Shown: positions 1 through 10,539 of the stretch, in pieces | Layout: each line of letters begins with the position of its first letter | Position numbering within the stretch: position 1 is the first letter of the stretch | DNA from: Tetrapyrgos nigripes | Taxonomy: Eukaryota > Basidiomycota > Agaricomycetes > Agaricales > Campanellaceae | DNA: 64,000 nt | Assembly: GCA_013368315.1 (NCBI GenBank) | Contig: JAACJM010000032.1 | Location: forward strand, 186,001-250,000 | Direction: 5' to 3' | Made by a program: the position numbers and the translations under genes | The notes under the pieces: model-generated | The model's input: only the letters and a program-made list of their open reading frames with translations | Databases searched by the model: none | What the model was told of the DNA's origin: nothing

Positions 1-77
1 TGATTGAGGCCATGAAGTCAAATGTAATGCTTTTCTGATTGCTTACAATCCTCGCTGAGAAGGCTTGAGAACACGGG

Positions 78-1211
78 TTACTTGGATAACAGCGCTAGCA
101 GCCAGAAAAGAATAGCTTCATCATTCACCTCTTTTCGACCGGCTCTCCCTTCCTTCAAAGATTTTATCCACCCAGCCAACTCTTCGCTACCCTTCCTCTG
201 AAGATGCAGCTCAGCCTGCATCATCTCCAAAGCACCCGTCACAATATCCTCCATCTCCTTCAACTTTGGAACCTCGTGCGGGTTATCCAACGACTCATGT
301 ATCTCCTTTGCAGCGTCTCGCATAATAGCGTGTAGTTTTTGTTGACCAAAGTTTTCGAACTGCATTTTTTTATTGTCGCTTAAATCCGTGAAAAAGGTTT
401 GAATGGACTCTGGTTTGACGTAGCCGGGTTTGACGAGGAGAGGTGTGAGTATTTTGGAGAAGTAAGAGCAGGTGGAGTGGTAGGAATCGAAGTCGACGGT
501 TTTGTATTCTTCGGAATCTATAGTGTTGATGTCTAGGACCGCTTCGATGCGGTAGAAGAAGTCTTCAACTTCTACGGAGATTTTGACTAGGTAAGCGAGG
601 GATATTACGAGGGTTCCTGGTAGTTCGTTGTGGAGAATGTCAAGATTGCTTCAATCAGAAAAGATTCCGCGTCAACATACCTATTAAGAGTCCTCTCGTT
701 TTGGACCTTGGAGATCCATCCCACCTGTAGAGAAGCCTCCTCACCAAAGGTGACTGGTGTGCTGTCGATTCCGAGACTGTTGTTCTCGTTGGTTCATTCA
801 GGGAATGTCTTCGAGAAGTCGAGTGTGCGTAGGAACGGGATTCATGAAGCAAATTCTTACAGCGATTTACACCGGGTTTAGGAACAAAAAAAGGTCGATG
901 AGGGTAGCGAGAGAGCACTCTTGCGGATGAGAGCATGTTACAACACGCGTCTAATTTTTCCGACGCGCCTTTCTTTTCGACTACATCTTTACCAGCCCTC
1001 AATTGATATGCAGGTGTGAAGTTACTCTGTTGCTATGCATGTTGGTAGTGATTCTATGTGCATGGAGTAGAAGGTATGCACTACTTTCTCCAAATACTGT
1101 CGGTAAGACTGGCACAAGACTACTAGTAACACCGATTTTTTCTTCTCTTTTAGACTCGAACCACTCTTTTGCAAAGGTTGATGAAAAGTCGATCAATTCG
1201 CCAAGCTTCAT
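78..1211 (-). CDS. Unknown multi-exon gene, possibly one very short intron
   Basis: I do not recognise this family. The last exon reads open from about 648 down to the stop at 78-80 and encodes a mostly helical, charged chain ending ILFWLLALLSK. Upstream, 681-780 encodes a protein-like stretch (TPVTFGEEASLQVGW) in a different frame. The two join in frame if 649-680 is an intron starting GTATGT and ending GAAG, giving ERTLNSNLDILHNELPG. That intron would be only 32 nt. Earlier coding-like segments lie at about 890-985 (DVVEKKGASEKLDACC) and 1100-1211, beginning MKLGELIDF; their splice sites are not certain. A TGA interrupts an otherwise coding-like stretch near 795 and may sit inside an intron or mark decay. 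So this is either an intact gene with short introns or a recently broken one. The start at 1211 is a best guess. Confidence 0.45.
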
Positions 1212-1931
1212 TAAACCTTGCAGAAGTGACTGGCTCGAGTCTACTTCTCTTCTTCCATTACAGGTCTTGCCAGTTGCATAAGCGGACTTCACATTGAGCA
1301 CCAAAAATGTTTGACAGGGTCACCTAACCGCATTGTTTGGGATGTCCGGTTAGTTCTTTTCATCGATCTTTTGCGGTCAAAGGGTTTCTCAAGTACCGAA
1401 AGACACAGGTGAGCCACGCTACTTGCCTTGAAAGTCAATGATGAGTAATGCAGTCTCGATACAGCAAGATAGCATTGTATGACTGTTTAACGTTTAACTT
1501 CAAAGATGCGTGCAGGCACAATACAAATGGCCAGGGTTGTTATCTTCTACGCCCATTCTACTCCCATCCGGACCGTCTTCCTCCCCTTCACCTCTTCCGA
1601 TAAGCAACCTGTCGGATGTCCAGGTGGCTCGATTCTCGGTTCTCTCATACGATATGTACGCCAGCATCCTAGGAGACTTTGTCGTTTACAGTATGCTACG
1701 CGCTTTTGACGTGATATACGTAAGTCGCCATCCGAAATGAAAAGAAACACGCCTTCAATGATGCGGCTTTACAGCTTTTCAACAGCTTTTATTTATATCG
1801 AAGCTTTTCGTGAAGTTGGTATCTCACCGCTTCGTTCTTCTTCTCCCCACCTCACGACCTCAAGGGTGAGCTAGGCAGTGTTCTTGACAAGTTTTCCAAT
1901 ATCAATCCCTATTTTTGCCTCAGACTTCAAC
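1212..1931. other. Intergenic region with a possible orphan exon
   Basis: This is spacer between the minus-strand gene and the F-box gene. On the plus strand, 1510-1718 encodes a coding-like stretch containing SYDMYASILGDFVVYS, followed at about 1719 by a good GTAAGT donor. No matching downstream exon was found, so it may be a gene fragment or chance. Confidence 0.3.
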
Positions 1932-3635
1932 ATGACGGACCCGTCGCAAAAACGTCGTCGCAGGATACGGAAAGCGAAATTATCATCGATTCAAAAGCTT
2001 CCTGCAGAACTCCTTTATCAGATCTTTTCGTCTGTCCTCAACGATACTCGCGCTTTTGATTCCAGCTCTCCATGGATTCTTGCCCAGGTCTGCAGTCATT
2101 GGAGAAGTTTCATGCTTTCCCTCCCCGAGCTATGGTCCTGCATTTCCATTCGCATTCCCAACAAGAAATGCATTCCACGAAACGCACACTACATCCTCGA
2201 GACATGGCTGCATCGAGCAGGCACCGACACTCCACTGTCCATTACGTACCAATGTTCAGACTCTGGTGACGATGCGCAGGAACTACTGACGACGTGTATA
2301 TCCGTCTGCAAGCGATGGGAACACGCCAGTCTTCATTTTCCTGTTTCACTGCTTCCCTATCTACGCGATGTAGCAGGCAAGTTGCCTTTATTGAGGCAAC
2401 TTCATCTCGCTATGTTTAACGAAGGAGCAGAAACCATCCGACCCGTTTTGCTTGACGGAGAGATAATCACTGCGTTCCGTTCAGCACCCCGATTACGCAG
2501 TGTCAAAATTCGGCAAGTTAGTCGTATATCGACCAGCGTGGATATTCCATGGTCGCAGCTAACGAGTTATGACGCCGTGGAGTACGCTGTCGGGGACCAT
2601 ATTGCTGTGCTTGACCGAATCAAGAACTCGGTTGTTCAGTGCAAGCTATATTCAGAAATGCCATACCACCATCACTCCTCCCATATAAACCCCTCTCGTC
2701 TCATATCATGCACTGCGTTACGGAAACTAGAGCTCAGAAACTGTGCTCTACTAGACGGACTTGACGCACCCATCCTCGAGCATCTCACCATATCCGATTT
2801 CACGCCTCGATACAGCGAAACCCTTCTTCATACCTTCCTTACACGTTCATCTTGCTCCTTGAAATTCCTCGACATCTCGAATACCATGCTTCATAACGAA
2901 GAGATCATCACTGTTCTGAAGACAGCTGAAACGATACGGGACCTACGCGTCTGGCTGGGATTCGAGTTTGCTTCCAAGTTTATGAGAGCTCTTACGCCTG
3001 GAAGATTGTTGGAGACGGAGATGCATACAGGGAACGCACTAGTGGACACGGAGGTTGGGGATCATAGTCAGAGAAGGTCCTCAGTGCATTTTCAGCCCGA
3101 CGCAGTATCTTCACCTTTACTTGGTGCTGCAACTCCTCTGACCAAATCCAACTCCGTCCGACGACTTCCCTCAGTCGCCTGGCCTACTCGCAAGAAACCG
3201 TTGCGTACCGCTCGGGGTCAGCTGGATTCAGACTTTGGGTCACAGAGTCCACTACTACCCAATCTGCAGCACCTCTACGTTAATCTAGTTTCATGTCATC
3301 GTATGAACTTTGCAGAGCTAGTTGGGATGGTTGAGAAACGTTGGGGCGGGGTAGGGACAACGGCCACGGCTGAGCTCGTACCAGTGGTTCTAAGCAGTAG
3401 TCCGAGTACGAGTACTGGTCGTTTTGGATCTGGGGGGTTTTTTGGGAAGAAAAGGTCTGATATGATGATGCGAGTTGGAGTTGGAGGCCATGGCCATGGA
3501 GGTATGGCTAGGTTGAAGTCTCTCGAAGTGATTGCGACGGGTCAGATTGCTACACCACATTTGGTGGAACAGATACGGAGTTATGAAGCACAGGGATTGG
3601 ATCTGAAGATGCATTTGTGGAGGGAGTGGAAGTGA
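1932..3635 (+). CDS. F-box protein with C-terminal leucine-rich region
   Basis: Single-exon gene of 567 residues. The N-terminus is basic (KRRRRIRKAK) and is followed by an F-box-like motif, IQKLPAELLYQIFSSVL, then WILAQVCSHWRSFMLSLPELW, the usual agaricomycete F-box arrangement. The rest has irregular leucine-rich repeats with serine-rich and glycine-rich linkers near the C-terminus. F-box proteins of this type recruit substrates to SCF ubiquitin ligases through Skp1; the substrate cannot be inferred. The open frame extends upstream to a GTG at 1878, but the first ATG is at 1932 and leaves a standard F-box N-terminus. It is one of four F-box genes in the window. Confidence 0.85.
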   Translation: MTDPSQKRRRRIRKAKLSSIQKLPAELLYQIFSSVLNDTRAFDSSSPWILAQVCSHWRSFMLSLPELWSCISIRIPNKKCIPRNAHYILETWLHRAGTDTPLSITYQCSDSGDDAQELLTTCISVCKRWEHASLHFPVSLLPYLRDVAGKLPLLRQLHLAMFNEGAETIRPVLLDGEIITAFRSAPRLRSVKIRQVSRISTSVDIPWSQLTSYDAVEYAVGDHIAVLDRIKNSVVQCKLYSEMPYHHHSSHINPSRLISCTALRKLELRNCALLDGLDAPILEHLTISDFTPRYSETLLHTFLTRSSCSLKFLDISNTMLHNEEIITVLKTAETIRDLRVWLGFEFASKFMRALTPGRLLETEMHTGNALVDTEVGDHSQRRSSVHFQPDAVSSPLLGAATPLTKSNSVRRLPSVAWPTRKKPLRTARGQLDSDFGSQSPLLPNLQHLYVNLVSCHRMNFAELVGMVEKRWGGVGTTATAELVPVVLSSSPSTSTGRFGSGGFFGKKRSDMMMRVGVGGHGHGGMARLKSLEVIATGQIATPHLVEQIRSYEAQGLDLKMHLWREWK

Positions 3636-3904
3636 AGGAGACTTTTGTTCTATTCGTGCAGAAAAACGAGCTTGGATACATAATTACGAGATACTTTATC
3701 ATGTTGAAATATTATAGACTAGACAAGATAGCTAGAACTAATGACGACCAGCCATTACATGTTCATCGCCGCTGAGCACTTCGTCAGAGTCGAAGTCGCT
3801 GCCTGCTATATCAGCGAAACCCTCATCATCCGTTTCGTTCCGTGCAATTCTCTCCAGCCTCTTCTATCTTCACTTCCTGACTCAGACCTGCATCTGCAAA
3901 CCTT

Positions 3905-5371
3905 TCATTCTCGTCCACCTCCTCTTTCTTCTTCGTCCTCCTCCTCTGTTTCTTCTGCTTCGTCCACCTCCGATTCTTCTTCTTCGTCCTGCTCTAGTTC
4001 GGACTCATACAACCCTTCGTCTTCGCCATCTGACCAATTCCCATCTTCGCAGCGTGCATTGATGCTATATCCCAAATCAGCAACATCTGGGTCTCCATCA
4101 TCATCTTCACTGTCGAGGTCCTCTGCGTCTGTCACTTCGTACTGGTCTTGATGGAGGGTAGGTCCAGATTTGACGAAGGGGTCGACATGCCTTTCATCCT
4201 CATCCTCATCCTCCTCCTCATCTTCATCCTCCTTATCCTCCTTATCCTCCTTATCCTCCTTATCCTCCTCATCCTCCTCATCATCTTCATCTTCATCCTC
4301 CTCCTCCTCCTCATCATCATCATCATCATCATCCGCACCGCTGTCGTCGTCGTCCATGAAAATATGGTTGTTTTCGGGCCCGGTGATCCAGACATTGGTC
4401 CTATCTCCAGGTCTGACTGTCTCCCATGCACATGCAACAAAGTGCGGCCTCTCGAAAAATAACGCGTCTTCCAAAAGCCCAACGATGAACTTGGTACCAT
4501 CTTCGTCGTCATCTTCCAGTGTGACCTTTCGACCAAGATACAACTCCATGTATCGTTTGCCTGCATTTCCTTTCCACCGAAGATCGCTTTGATGTCAGGT
4601 GTGAGTACCGCTACAATACCATGCTCCATCTTGAAGGAGAGTGAAAACTTTTTGCACATGCTGGGAGTAGCACCTCTTTGTCGAAGTTGAGTATATTCTT
4701 CTGTACGAACCACTCGATATCCCTCTGGAATAATTGTAGGATGATAGTCGGGAAGCGGTGTATCCCCTCGAGGCTTCAAACGACGATCTGGAGATTGTGC
4801 TGCACTGGTAATTGCATTGTTGTGAAAGAAAGCTGCATCCTTTTGTTCTTGATCAGAGAATTCCTAGAATACAGTGAGCAGGGCAGAACTTGAAGGAGTC
4901 CAAGCTAGACACGACGTACCTCGGGTACGTCGTACTCAGTGGAACACTGTTGACATATACCGTCCAAGACCTCCCAACAACATTCTTTGCAACGAAAAAT
5001 TTTATCAGCTTCATCCCAAAGGGCATAATACCCTTCTTCCCCTTCGTCATTGTCTTCCTCGGGGTCATCGTCGTTAGTTGCGTCTTCATTAGGAGCCGCC
5101 GAAGTGGCATTGTCCTTGTCTTCTTGTGTGTTTTCTTCCTTATCGACGTCTTCTATCGGTTCATCCAACACAGACATGTCGCGAATGACTTGAAGAAGAT
5201 TCTCATTGAGGGCATTTAGAGTCGTTACGCGCTGTGAAAAAAGAAAAAATGTGAGCTGTCGGATGTTCTTGACTTTTTGACAGGATTTCAGAGACGACAT
5301 ACGCGTCTATAACGCTCAATAAGTTCCTTTAGCCTACAGTTTTCAGCACGTAGAGATACGATGTCCACCAT
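3905..5371 (-). CDS. Acidic-tail protein with Cys zinc-ribbon and coiled coil
   Basis: Four exons join cleanly: 5303-5371, 4920-5231, 4620-4863 and 3905-4560, giving 426 residues. The N-terminus is a short coiled coil (LKELIERYRR then VTTLNALNENLLQVI). An acidic linker follows, then FRCKECCWEVLDGICQQC, whose two CxxC pairs suggest a small zinc ribbon. The middle exon holds a globular region (IIPEGYRVVRTEEYTQL) and the last exon holds LFFERPHFVACAWETVRPGD followed by a very long Asp/Glu run. Cysteine-pair proteins with this layout occur in Agaricomycetes without known function. The 3' end is uncertain: open, acidic coding-like sequence ending MAGRH continues to a stop at 3738 if another splice or frame change exists near 3870-3905. 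Confidence 0.65.
4190..4335. repeat. Trinucleotide-rich low-complexity tract inside coding exon
   Basis: The plus strand is almost pure TCC, TCA, TCT and TTA triplets. On the minus strand it encodes the Asp/Glu (with spaced Lys) run of the acidic protein. The long poly-Ser and poly-Leu/Ile readings of the same DNA are shadow frames. Confidence 0.85.
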
Positions 5372-5439
5372 ATATAGTTTGAAAGGAAAGAAGGAATTGA
5401 GAAAGAAAGAATAAAAGTTTGATAAAAGTGCAAGACTGG

Positions 5440-5640
5440 TGTCACAAGGATCACAGGATACTGATGTGGCATGTTACGCGTCAAATACGTCAAAGAAAAC
5501 GACTCAAGTACAGCAGACCAAAAAAATTTGAAAATGACCACTAGAGAAATGCCACCTAATATATATCCCGAAAACGAAAAACACCAAATTGTACATCCAA
5601 ATCAGTCGCAAGAAACGACAAATACAAGTAGGCCTCGGAT
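5440..5640. repeat. Copy 1 of a three-copy dispersed repeat (5' part of retroelement remnant)
   Basis: About 160 bp, including ACGACTCAAG, ATGACCACTAGAGAAAT and CACCAAATTGTACATCCAAA, recur at 9318-9505 and 10847-11013. Here the segment runs without a break into a retroelement reading frame. At the other two sites it stops after CCTCGG and passes within 20-45 bp into the 3' flank of a Rossmann gene. Confidence 0.85.
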
Positions 5641-6547
5641 AGATAGGGAAAAAGAAGACGAAATATATATCGGAAATGCTAACAAGCTAGTGCTCACTGG
5701 GGCAAAACTAAGTAAAATGACCCAATCGTTACCCTATCAAGCCATACGAGAAGGAAAAGTAAGGAAAGAAAGAAAGAAAAACGGACCTAGAAGAAGAACA
5801 GTCCAGAACATTGCGAAAGTGCAGTCTCAAGTCGAGGAGGCTTTCGGTGTGATCCCGAAAGCGGAAGCGATCTGGAAAGCGATGAGGCATAAAGACCTAG
5901 CGAGGAAAACGAGGAACTTCCTCTGGATGACGACGCATGACGCCTACATGACCGGCTCGCTCTGGATACGCCCAAACCTCTCAATAGTCATACAAGAGAG
6001 AGCAACTTGTCAACACGACAACCAACTAGAAGATATGGAGCACATACTGACCTCCTGTGAATCACCGGGCCAAGCAGTGATCTGGGAGCTGGCACAAAGA
6101 CTCTGGGAACGAAAATCCCAAAAAGAATGGTACCGCCCTGGAATAGGAACGATTATAGGCGCTGCCGCTGGAGAAATTAGAAATGAAGAAGACGGAAAAC
6201 CCATCCCTGGGGAGAACCGGCTCTGGAGGATACTCATAGCAGAATCTGCGTACCTAATCTGGGTATTACGGTGTGAGCGAGTGATTGCGAATGACAACAC
6301 TCCATTCTCGGAGGAAGAAATTACTAACAGATGGGCGAAGATGATCAATGAAAGGCTCAAACTTGACGCCCGAATGACAAACAAGAAATATGAAGGAAAA
6401 GCCCTCTCAAGGAAGCTCGTTGAAAACACGTGGAAAGGTATCCTCCACAACGAAGCTAACCTACCCAAAAACTGGACCAATGTAGCAGGGGTTTTAGTGG
6501 GTATTGAGCAAGATTTACTAAGACGAACCGGGAATCGGGAGAGATGA
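5471..6547 (+). mobile_element. Non-LTR retrotransposon remnant, C-terminal part of ORF2-like protein
   Basis: An open frame of 358 codons matches the end of basidiomycete LINE polyproteins. It has GAKLSKMTQSLPYQAIRE, then DLARKTRNFLWMTTHDAYM, then CQHDNQLEDMEHILTSCE, a C..H..C zinc-knuckle-like motif typical of the region after the RNase H domain. No reverse transcriptase domain lies upstream, so the element is 5'-truncated, as LINE copies often are. The start codon at 5471 is only the first ATG of the remaining frame and probably has no meaning. The frame has no internal stops, which suggests either recent insertion or continued constraint. The family assignment is from memory of the pattern, not a search. 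Confidence 0.75.
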
Positions 6548-7280
6548 GGTAACTTATCTCGATGGACGATATTTTCGCGAGGGATGAGGAAACTCGTCTC
6601 GATGAACGAACCCGGTCCTACATTCACACTGGCAACTAAAGTCTATACGAACACGATCTATATCTGCTCCGAGTCCCACACTCAGTGCATAAAAGCATTT
6701 CCCCTCGGAGGAACTCTTCCTAATTTCACAACTATGCCCTATATGACACCTATGCAACCGTATATAGCAACAAGGTTTAAATCCCTTGTGCCCCCGAATG
6801 CGAGCCTGAGTCAACGACCCCTTTGTCGTTGGGCAATATGGCCTCTGTGTATTCCGCAGATGTGTATTCCGCAGAAACGCACCTCCAAAAGAAAAAAAAA
6901 AAAACAGATTACACCGAGACCGGACTACTTGGCTACAGATCAATAATGATGCGCGAATTCGGTTAGTAGTACTTCGAAGTGGCTAACTGTGGATAGAACC
7001 AACGAGGTCGCAGGGGCAACGTCCTGACCGTCCCGAAGCGCTATAAAGCGGCGCAGAGACAGGAGACGTGGGTCTCAATGCGGGAGATATGAGCAGTTAT
7101 ACATAAGGAGGCGTAGAGAACGTAACGTAGAGCAGAGAGTACATAACGGAGAGAGACCAGACGAGAAGAGAATAAACGAAACAAGTGAAATACAGGTAGT
7201 AATAATATAAATTGAGAAGAGAGAAAGGAAACAGAACAGACCCCAAAGCTGCTCGAGAAGGATTCGAAGCCAATCCAACT
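6548..7280. mobile_element. Retroelement 3' region with poly(A), then purine-rich sequence
   Basis: After the retroelement stop there is an imperfect direct repeat (about 6542-6572 and 6580-6607) and TGTGTATTCCGCAGA twice in a row (6846-6877). An A-rich run at about 6890-6904 looks like the end of a LINE transcript. From 7030 to 7240 follows a purine-rich stretch with CTATAAAG at 7041, possibly an LTR or promoter fragment. No gene was seen. Confidence 0.5.
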
Positions 7281-8268
7281 TCAATTAGCAATGTTAACAA
7301 TCTTCCCTCCAAACGCCTCCCATTTCTCCAACACCGCCTGCGCAACAAAATGCCCAACATCCTTCCTCGACACTGTATATCCACTAATCTCTCCATCATT
7401 CACATCCTTCACCCTGTACGGAGGTTTATCTCCCTTCTTCGCATTCTTATCCGCCAAACACTCTCCGTCCGTCAAAAGTGCTGGTCTGACCAGAAGTACA
7501 TTGTTCCTCAGACTTCCTTTGGGAGGTAGCCCCGCGAAGTCCTGCCATCCCTGTGGAAGAATATTTTCCTTTGGTCCGTCCCTGGGGTCCCACTCCATAT
7601 CGCAAACATGCGATACGATGCGTTCTGCACCCAATTTGTCTTGGTGAGGAAGATCCAAGAGCCAGCCATATAGAGGCTTGAGGAGGAAAGGGAGAGCAGC
7701 ATGTGAATTGCGGGTGAGACCGGTGGAAGAGATGGTGATGACTTTCGGGTAGGGTTGTTTAGATGGAGGGGGCATGGTACAGACAGCGTTGAGGAAACAT
7801 TGGGTAACGAGGTTGTGGGGTTTTATGACTGCTCCTCGGCGTATATCTATCGAGGGCTTCCCGCCTGCAAAGAGACAAAAGAAATTGAGATCGTTAGAAA
7901 GCAAGAGACGCAGATTTTGAGGAACGTAACGCACCGACTGTGAATAGGAGAAGATCTACTTTTCCTTCAAGACCATGAGATGCTGATTCTTCCCAAGCAT
8001 GTTTGACATCTTCCTGAACGAGGCCATCACCCTTCAACAAGAAGGCTTTTCTAGCCTTGACATATTTCTGGATAGTTTCGTCTGCATCGAACACAGAAAG
8101 GTCGCGCAGGAGAAATGTCACAGTGCATCCGGCATCTAAAATAATAAGGAACATCAAGTTAGCGAGTTTCAGCATGAACATGGAAAGACATATACCTAGA
8201 AGACGGATAGCAGCGAAATATCCAATGTTTCGAGAGGCGCCAAGGGTGAGAACGTTCATAGGAGCCAT
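7281..8268 (-). CDS. NAD(P)-binding Rossmann-fold protein, copy A
   Basis: Three exons (8196-8268, 7935-8135, 7281-7864) encode 285 residues. The N-terminus TLGASRNIGYFAA has the glycine pattern of the dinucleotide-binding turn of atypical short-chain dehydrogenases (NmrA-like / NAD(P)H-binding). A later ITISSTGLTR strand fits the substrate side. The sequence ends GGKIVNIAN. Substrate unknown; no signal peptide, so probably cytosolic. It is the first of three tandem copies in the same orientation and differs from copy B at only a few residues (for example AFGG versus EFGG). A TATA-like TTTATA lies about 100 bp upstream at 8360-8370 and is conserved in all copies. The copy is intact, with no frameshift. 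Confidence 0.8.
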
Positions 8269-8918
8269 ACTAATCCACTGATAGCGAGAAGAGGTGAGTT
8301 TGAAAGTTGGAGGAATCGGCAAACGAAGTTGTTTTGAAGATTGCAATGTCTGGCCTACTTTTATACCTGATCTTGCCTAGCCACATGTCCAAGTAAGGTC
8401 TAGTGAATAGTCTAACCTGAGGTAGCATACTGCGCTGTCCTAGTTTGGCTCCTAGCGGATCGGATGATCCTGTGCCTATCCGTCGATGGGGCATCGGATT
8501 CGGATGGCGTATGGACGTCTGGAGGTGCACCATCCGGGGGATACTATCCGTCCATCCGTAGTTCATCGTCGGAGTCGGGAAAACTCGAAAAGTGTTGCAG
8601 CGGCAGACCATAAGCACAGAGAGGCTGTGGGGCAAATCGGCGGCCACCTTAGTGGAGCCAGTGACACGAGGGTAGTGAAAAATGAAAGCTCGGGTACTAT
8701 TCGTGACCTAGAAGTGGGTTAGTCGGTCGGTCGGTCGGTCGGTCGAGGTCTAAAAAGATTTTTGATATGAAATTTTTCTGAAGGGTGTAGAAGGCTCCTG
8801 AAGGGTTCCCAAAGTGTTCGGAACCTAATTTTGGTGTTCCCGACGCTAGGACTTCGTCCCTACAAAATACCTGTTCCGGCCCACTCGGAAATCCATCTCT
8901 CATGTCCTACTAGATAGC
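8269..8918. other. Upstream region of copy A with (GTCG)n microsatellite
   Basis: Up to about 8450 the sequence matches the promoters of the other two Rossmann copies. AGTCGGGAAAACTCGAAAA at about 8574 recurs at 10686 and 12260, marking the far edge of shared homology. A (GTCG)6 microsatellite lies at about 8722-8745. The rest shows no gene. Confidence 0.6.
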
Positions 8919-9285
8919 TTAAGCCTCAGCACCAGACAACTTACCAGTGTCCTTTAGTACCATTTGAGCTGTGCAGGCCTGTCTAGACAGTTCTCTAACT
9001 GGATTTGCCCCAATTGTGCAACTCAGCGTCCTCATAAAAGAACTAAACGCGGGTAGAATACTGTTGGCAGTAGTGTAGAGCTTAGCTGGAGGCTGGCTAG
9101 GACAAGTGCTCCAATCACGATTTTTGCAGTACCATTGGTTCAGATCTTTTATATGCGTAGTTAATATATTCAAAGAAAGAGTACTTACAACGTTCTAGAG
9201 GGTTGGGAGCGATTGGGAAAGGTGTAGGGACTGATGAGCCCAAGGATGATGACGCGGCTGGCAGATACACGTAGCAAAGTTCCAT
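8919..9285 (-). CDS. Small two-exon hypothetical protein
   Basis: Two exons, 9189-9285 and 8919-9145, join across a 43-nt intron (GTAAGT..AAAAG) to give 107 residues. The join restores frame: NPLER then YLNQWYCKNRDWSTCP. The chain contains four cysteines in the second exon and ends KDTGKLSGAEA. I do not recognise it. It has no clear signal peptide and lies between Rossmann copies A and B. The first exon may be longer than shown, or this may be the remaining 3' part of a larger gene. Confidence 0.4.
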
Positions 9286-9317
9286 ATATGGATGATTATA
9301 TAAGCAATCGGTCGGTC

Positions 9318-9551
9318 CATAACGCGTCACCCAAGATTTCAAATTTGAACCGGTATTAACAAAACGACTCAAGTGGTACAGGCAGACCAGACAAAGAAAA
9401 TGACCACTAGAGAAATTCCACCTAATCAATATCCCGAAAACGAATAGCACCAAATTGTACATCCAAATCAGTCGCAAGAAACGACAAATACAAGTAGTCC
9501 TCGGTCTTCAGCTCTGCAGCTCGAGAAGGGTTCGAAACCAATAATCCAACT
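9318..9551. repeat. Copy 2 of the dispersed repeat, next to Rossmann copy B
   Basis: The segment 9318-9505 matches 5440-5640 and 10847-11013. Here the retroelement frame is broken (GAATAG instead of GAAAAA near 9440). After CCTCGG it passes within about 20 bp into the 3' flank of copy B (CTCGAGAAGGGTTCGAAACC). Confidence 0.8.
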
Positions 9552-10539
9552 TCAATTGGCAATATTAACAATCTTCCCTCCAAACTCCTCCCATTTCTCC
9601 AACACCGCCTGCGCAACAAAATGCCCAACATCCTTCCTCGACACTGTATATCCACTAATCTCTCCATCATTCACATCCTTCACCCTGTACGGAGGTTTAT
9701 CTCCCTTCTTCGCATTCTTATCCGCCAAACACTCTCCGTCCGTCAAAAGTGCTGGTCTGACCAGAAGTACATTGTTCCTCAGACTTCCTTTGGGAGGTAG
9801 CCCCGCGAAGTCCTGCCATCCCTGTGGAAGAATATTTTCCTTTGGTCCGTCCCTGGGGTCCCACTCCATATCACAAACATGCGATACGATGCGTTCTGCA
9901 CCCAATTTGTCTTGGTGAGGAAGATCCAAGAGCCAGCCGTATAGAGGCTTGAGGAGGATAGGAAGAGCAGCATGTGAATTGCGGGTGAGACCGGTGGAAG
10001 AGATGGTGATGACTTTCGGGTAGGGTTGTTTAGATGGAGGGGGCATGGTACAGACAGCGTTGAGGAAACATTGGGTAACGAGGTTGTGAGGTTTTATGAC
10101 TGCTCCTCGGCGTATATCTATCGAGGGCTTCCCGCCTGCAAAGAGACAAAAGAAATTGAGATCATTAGAAAGCAAGAGACGCAGATTTTGAGGAACGTAA
10201 CGCACCGACTGTGAATAGGAGAAGATCTACTTTTCCTTCAAGACCATGAGATGCTGATTCTTCCCAAGCATGTTTGACATCTTCCTGAACGAGGCCATCA
10301 CCCTTCAACAAGAAGGCTTTTCTAGCCTTGACATATTTCTGGATAGTTTCGTCTGCATCGAACACAGAAAGGTCGCGCAGGAGAAATGTTACAGTGCATC
10401 CTGCATCTAAAATAATGAGGAACATCAAGTTAGCGAGTTTCAGCATGAACATGGAAAGACATATACCTAGAAGACGGATAGCAGCAAAATATCCAATGTT
10501 TCGAGATGCTCCAAGGGTGAGGATGTTCGTAGGGGCCAT
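9552..10539 (-). CDS. NAD(P)-binding Rossmann-fold protein, copy B
   Basis: Exons 10467-10539, 10206-10406 and 9552-10135 give 285 residues, the same length and intron positions as copy A. The Rossmann turn TLGASRNIGYFAA is unchanged. Introns, exons and promoter are nearly identical to copy A, so this pair arose by the most recent duplication. Changes such as MNVL to TNIL near the start and LPFLL to LPILL in exon 3 are conservative, and no stop or frameshift is present. Function as for copy A: an oxidoreductase-like or NmrA-like protein with unknown substrate. Confidence 0.8.

Noticed and set aside
4148..4592. Plus-strand open frames of poly-Leu/Ile and poly-Ser
   Set aside because: They are other frames of the triplet-repeat tract that encodes the acidic run on the minus strand.
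6905..7240. Solo LTR after the retroelement
   Set aside because: No TG..CA ends or target-site duplication were seen; only a purine-rich stretch with a TATA-like box.
8716..8748. (GTCG)n as part of a CRISPR-like array
   Set aside because: It is a simple microsatellite without spacers, and CRISPR arrays are not expected in fungal nuclear DNA.
9525..9545. GGGTTCGAAACC as a tRNA B box
   Set aside because: It lies at the 3' flank of Rossmann copies, has no A box upstream and cannot fold as a cloverleaf.
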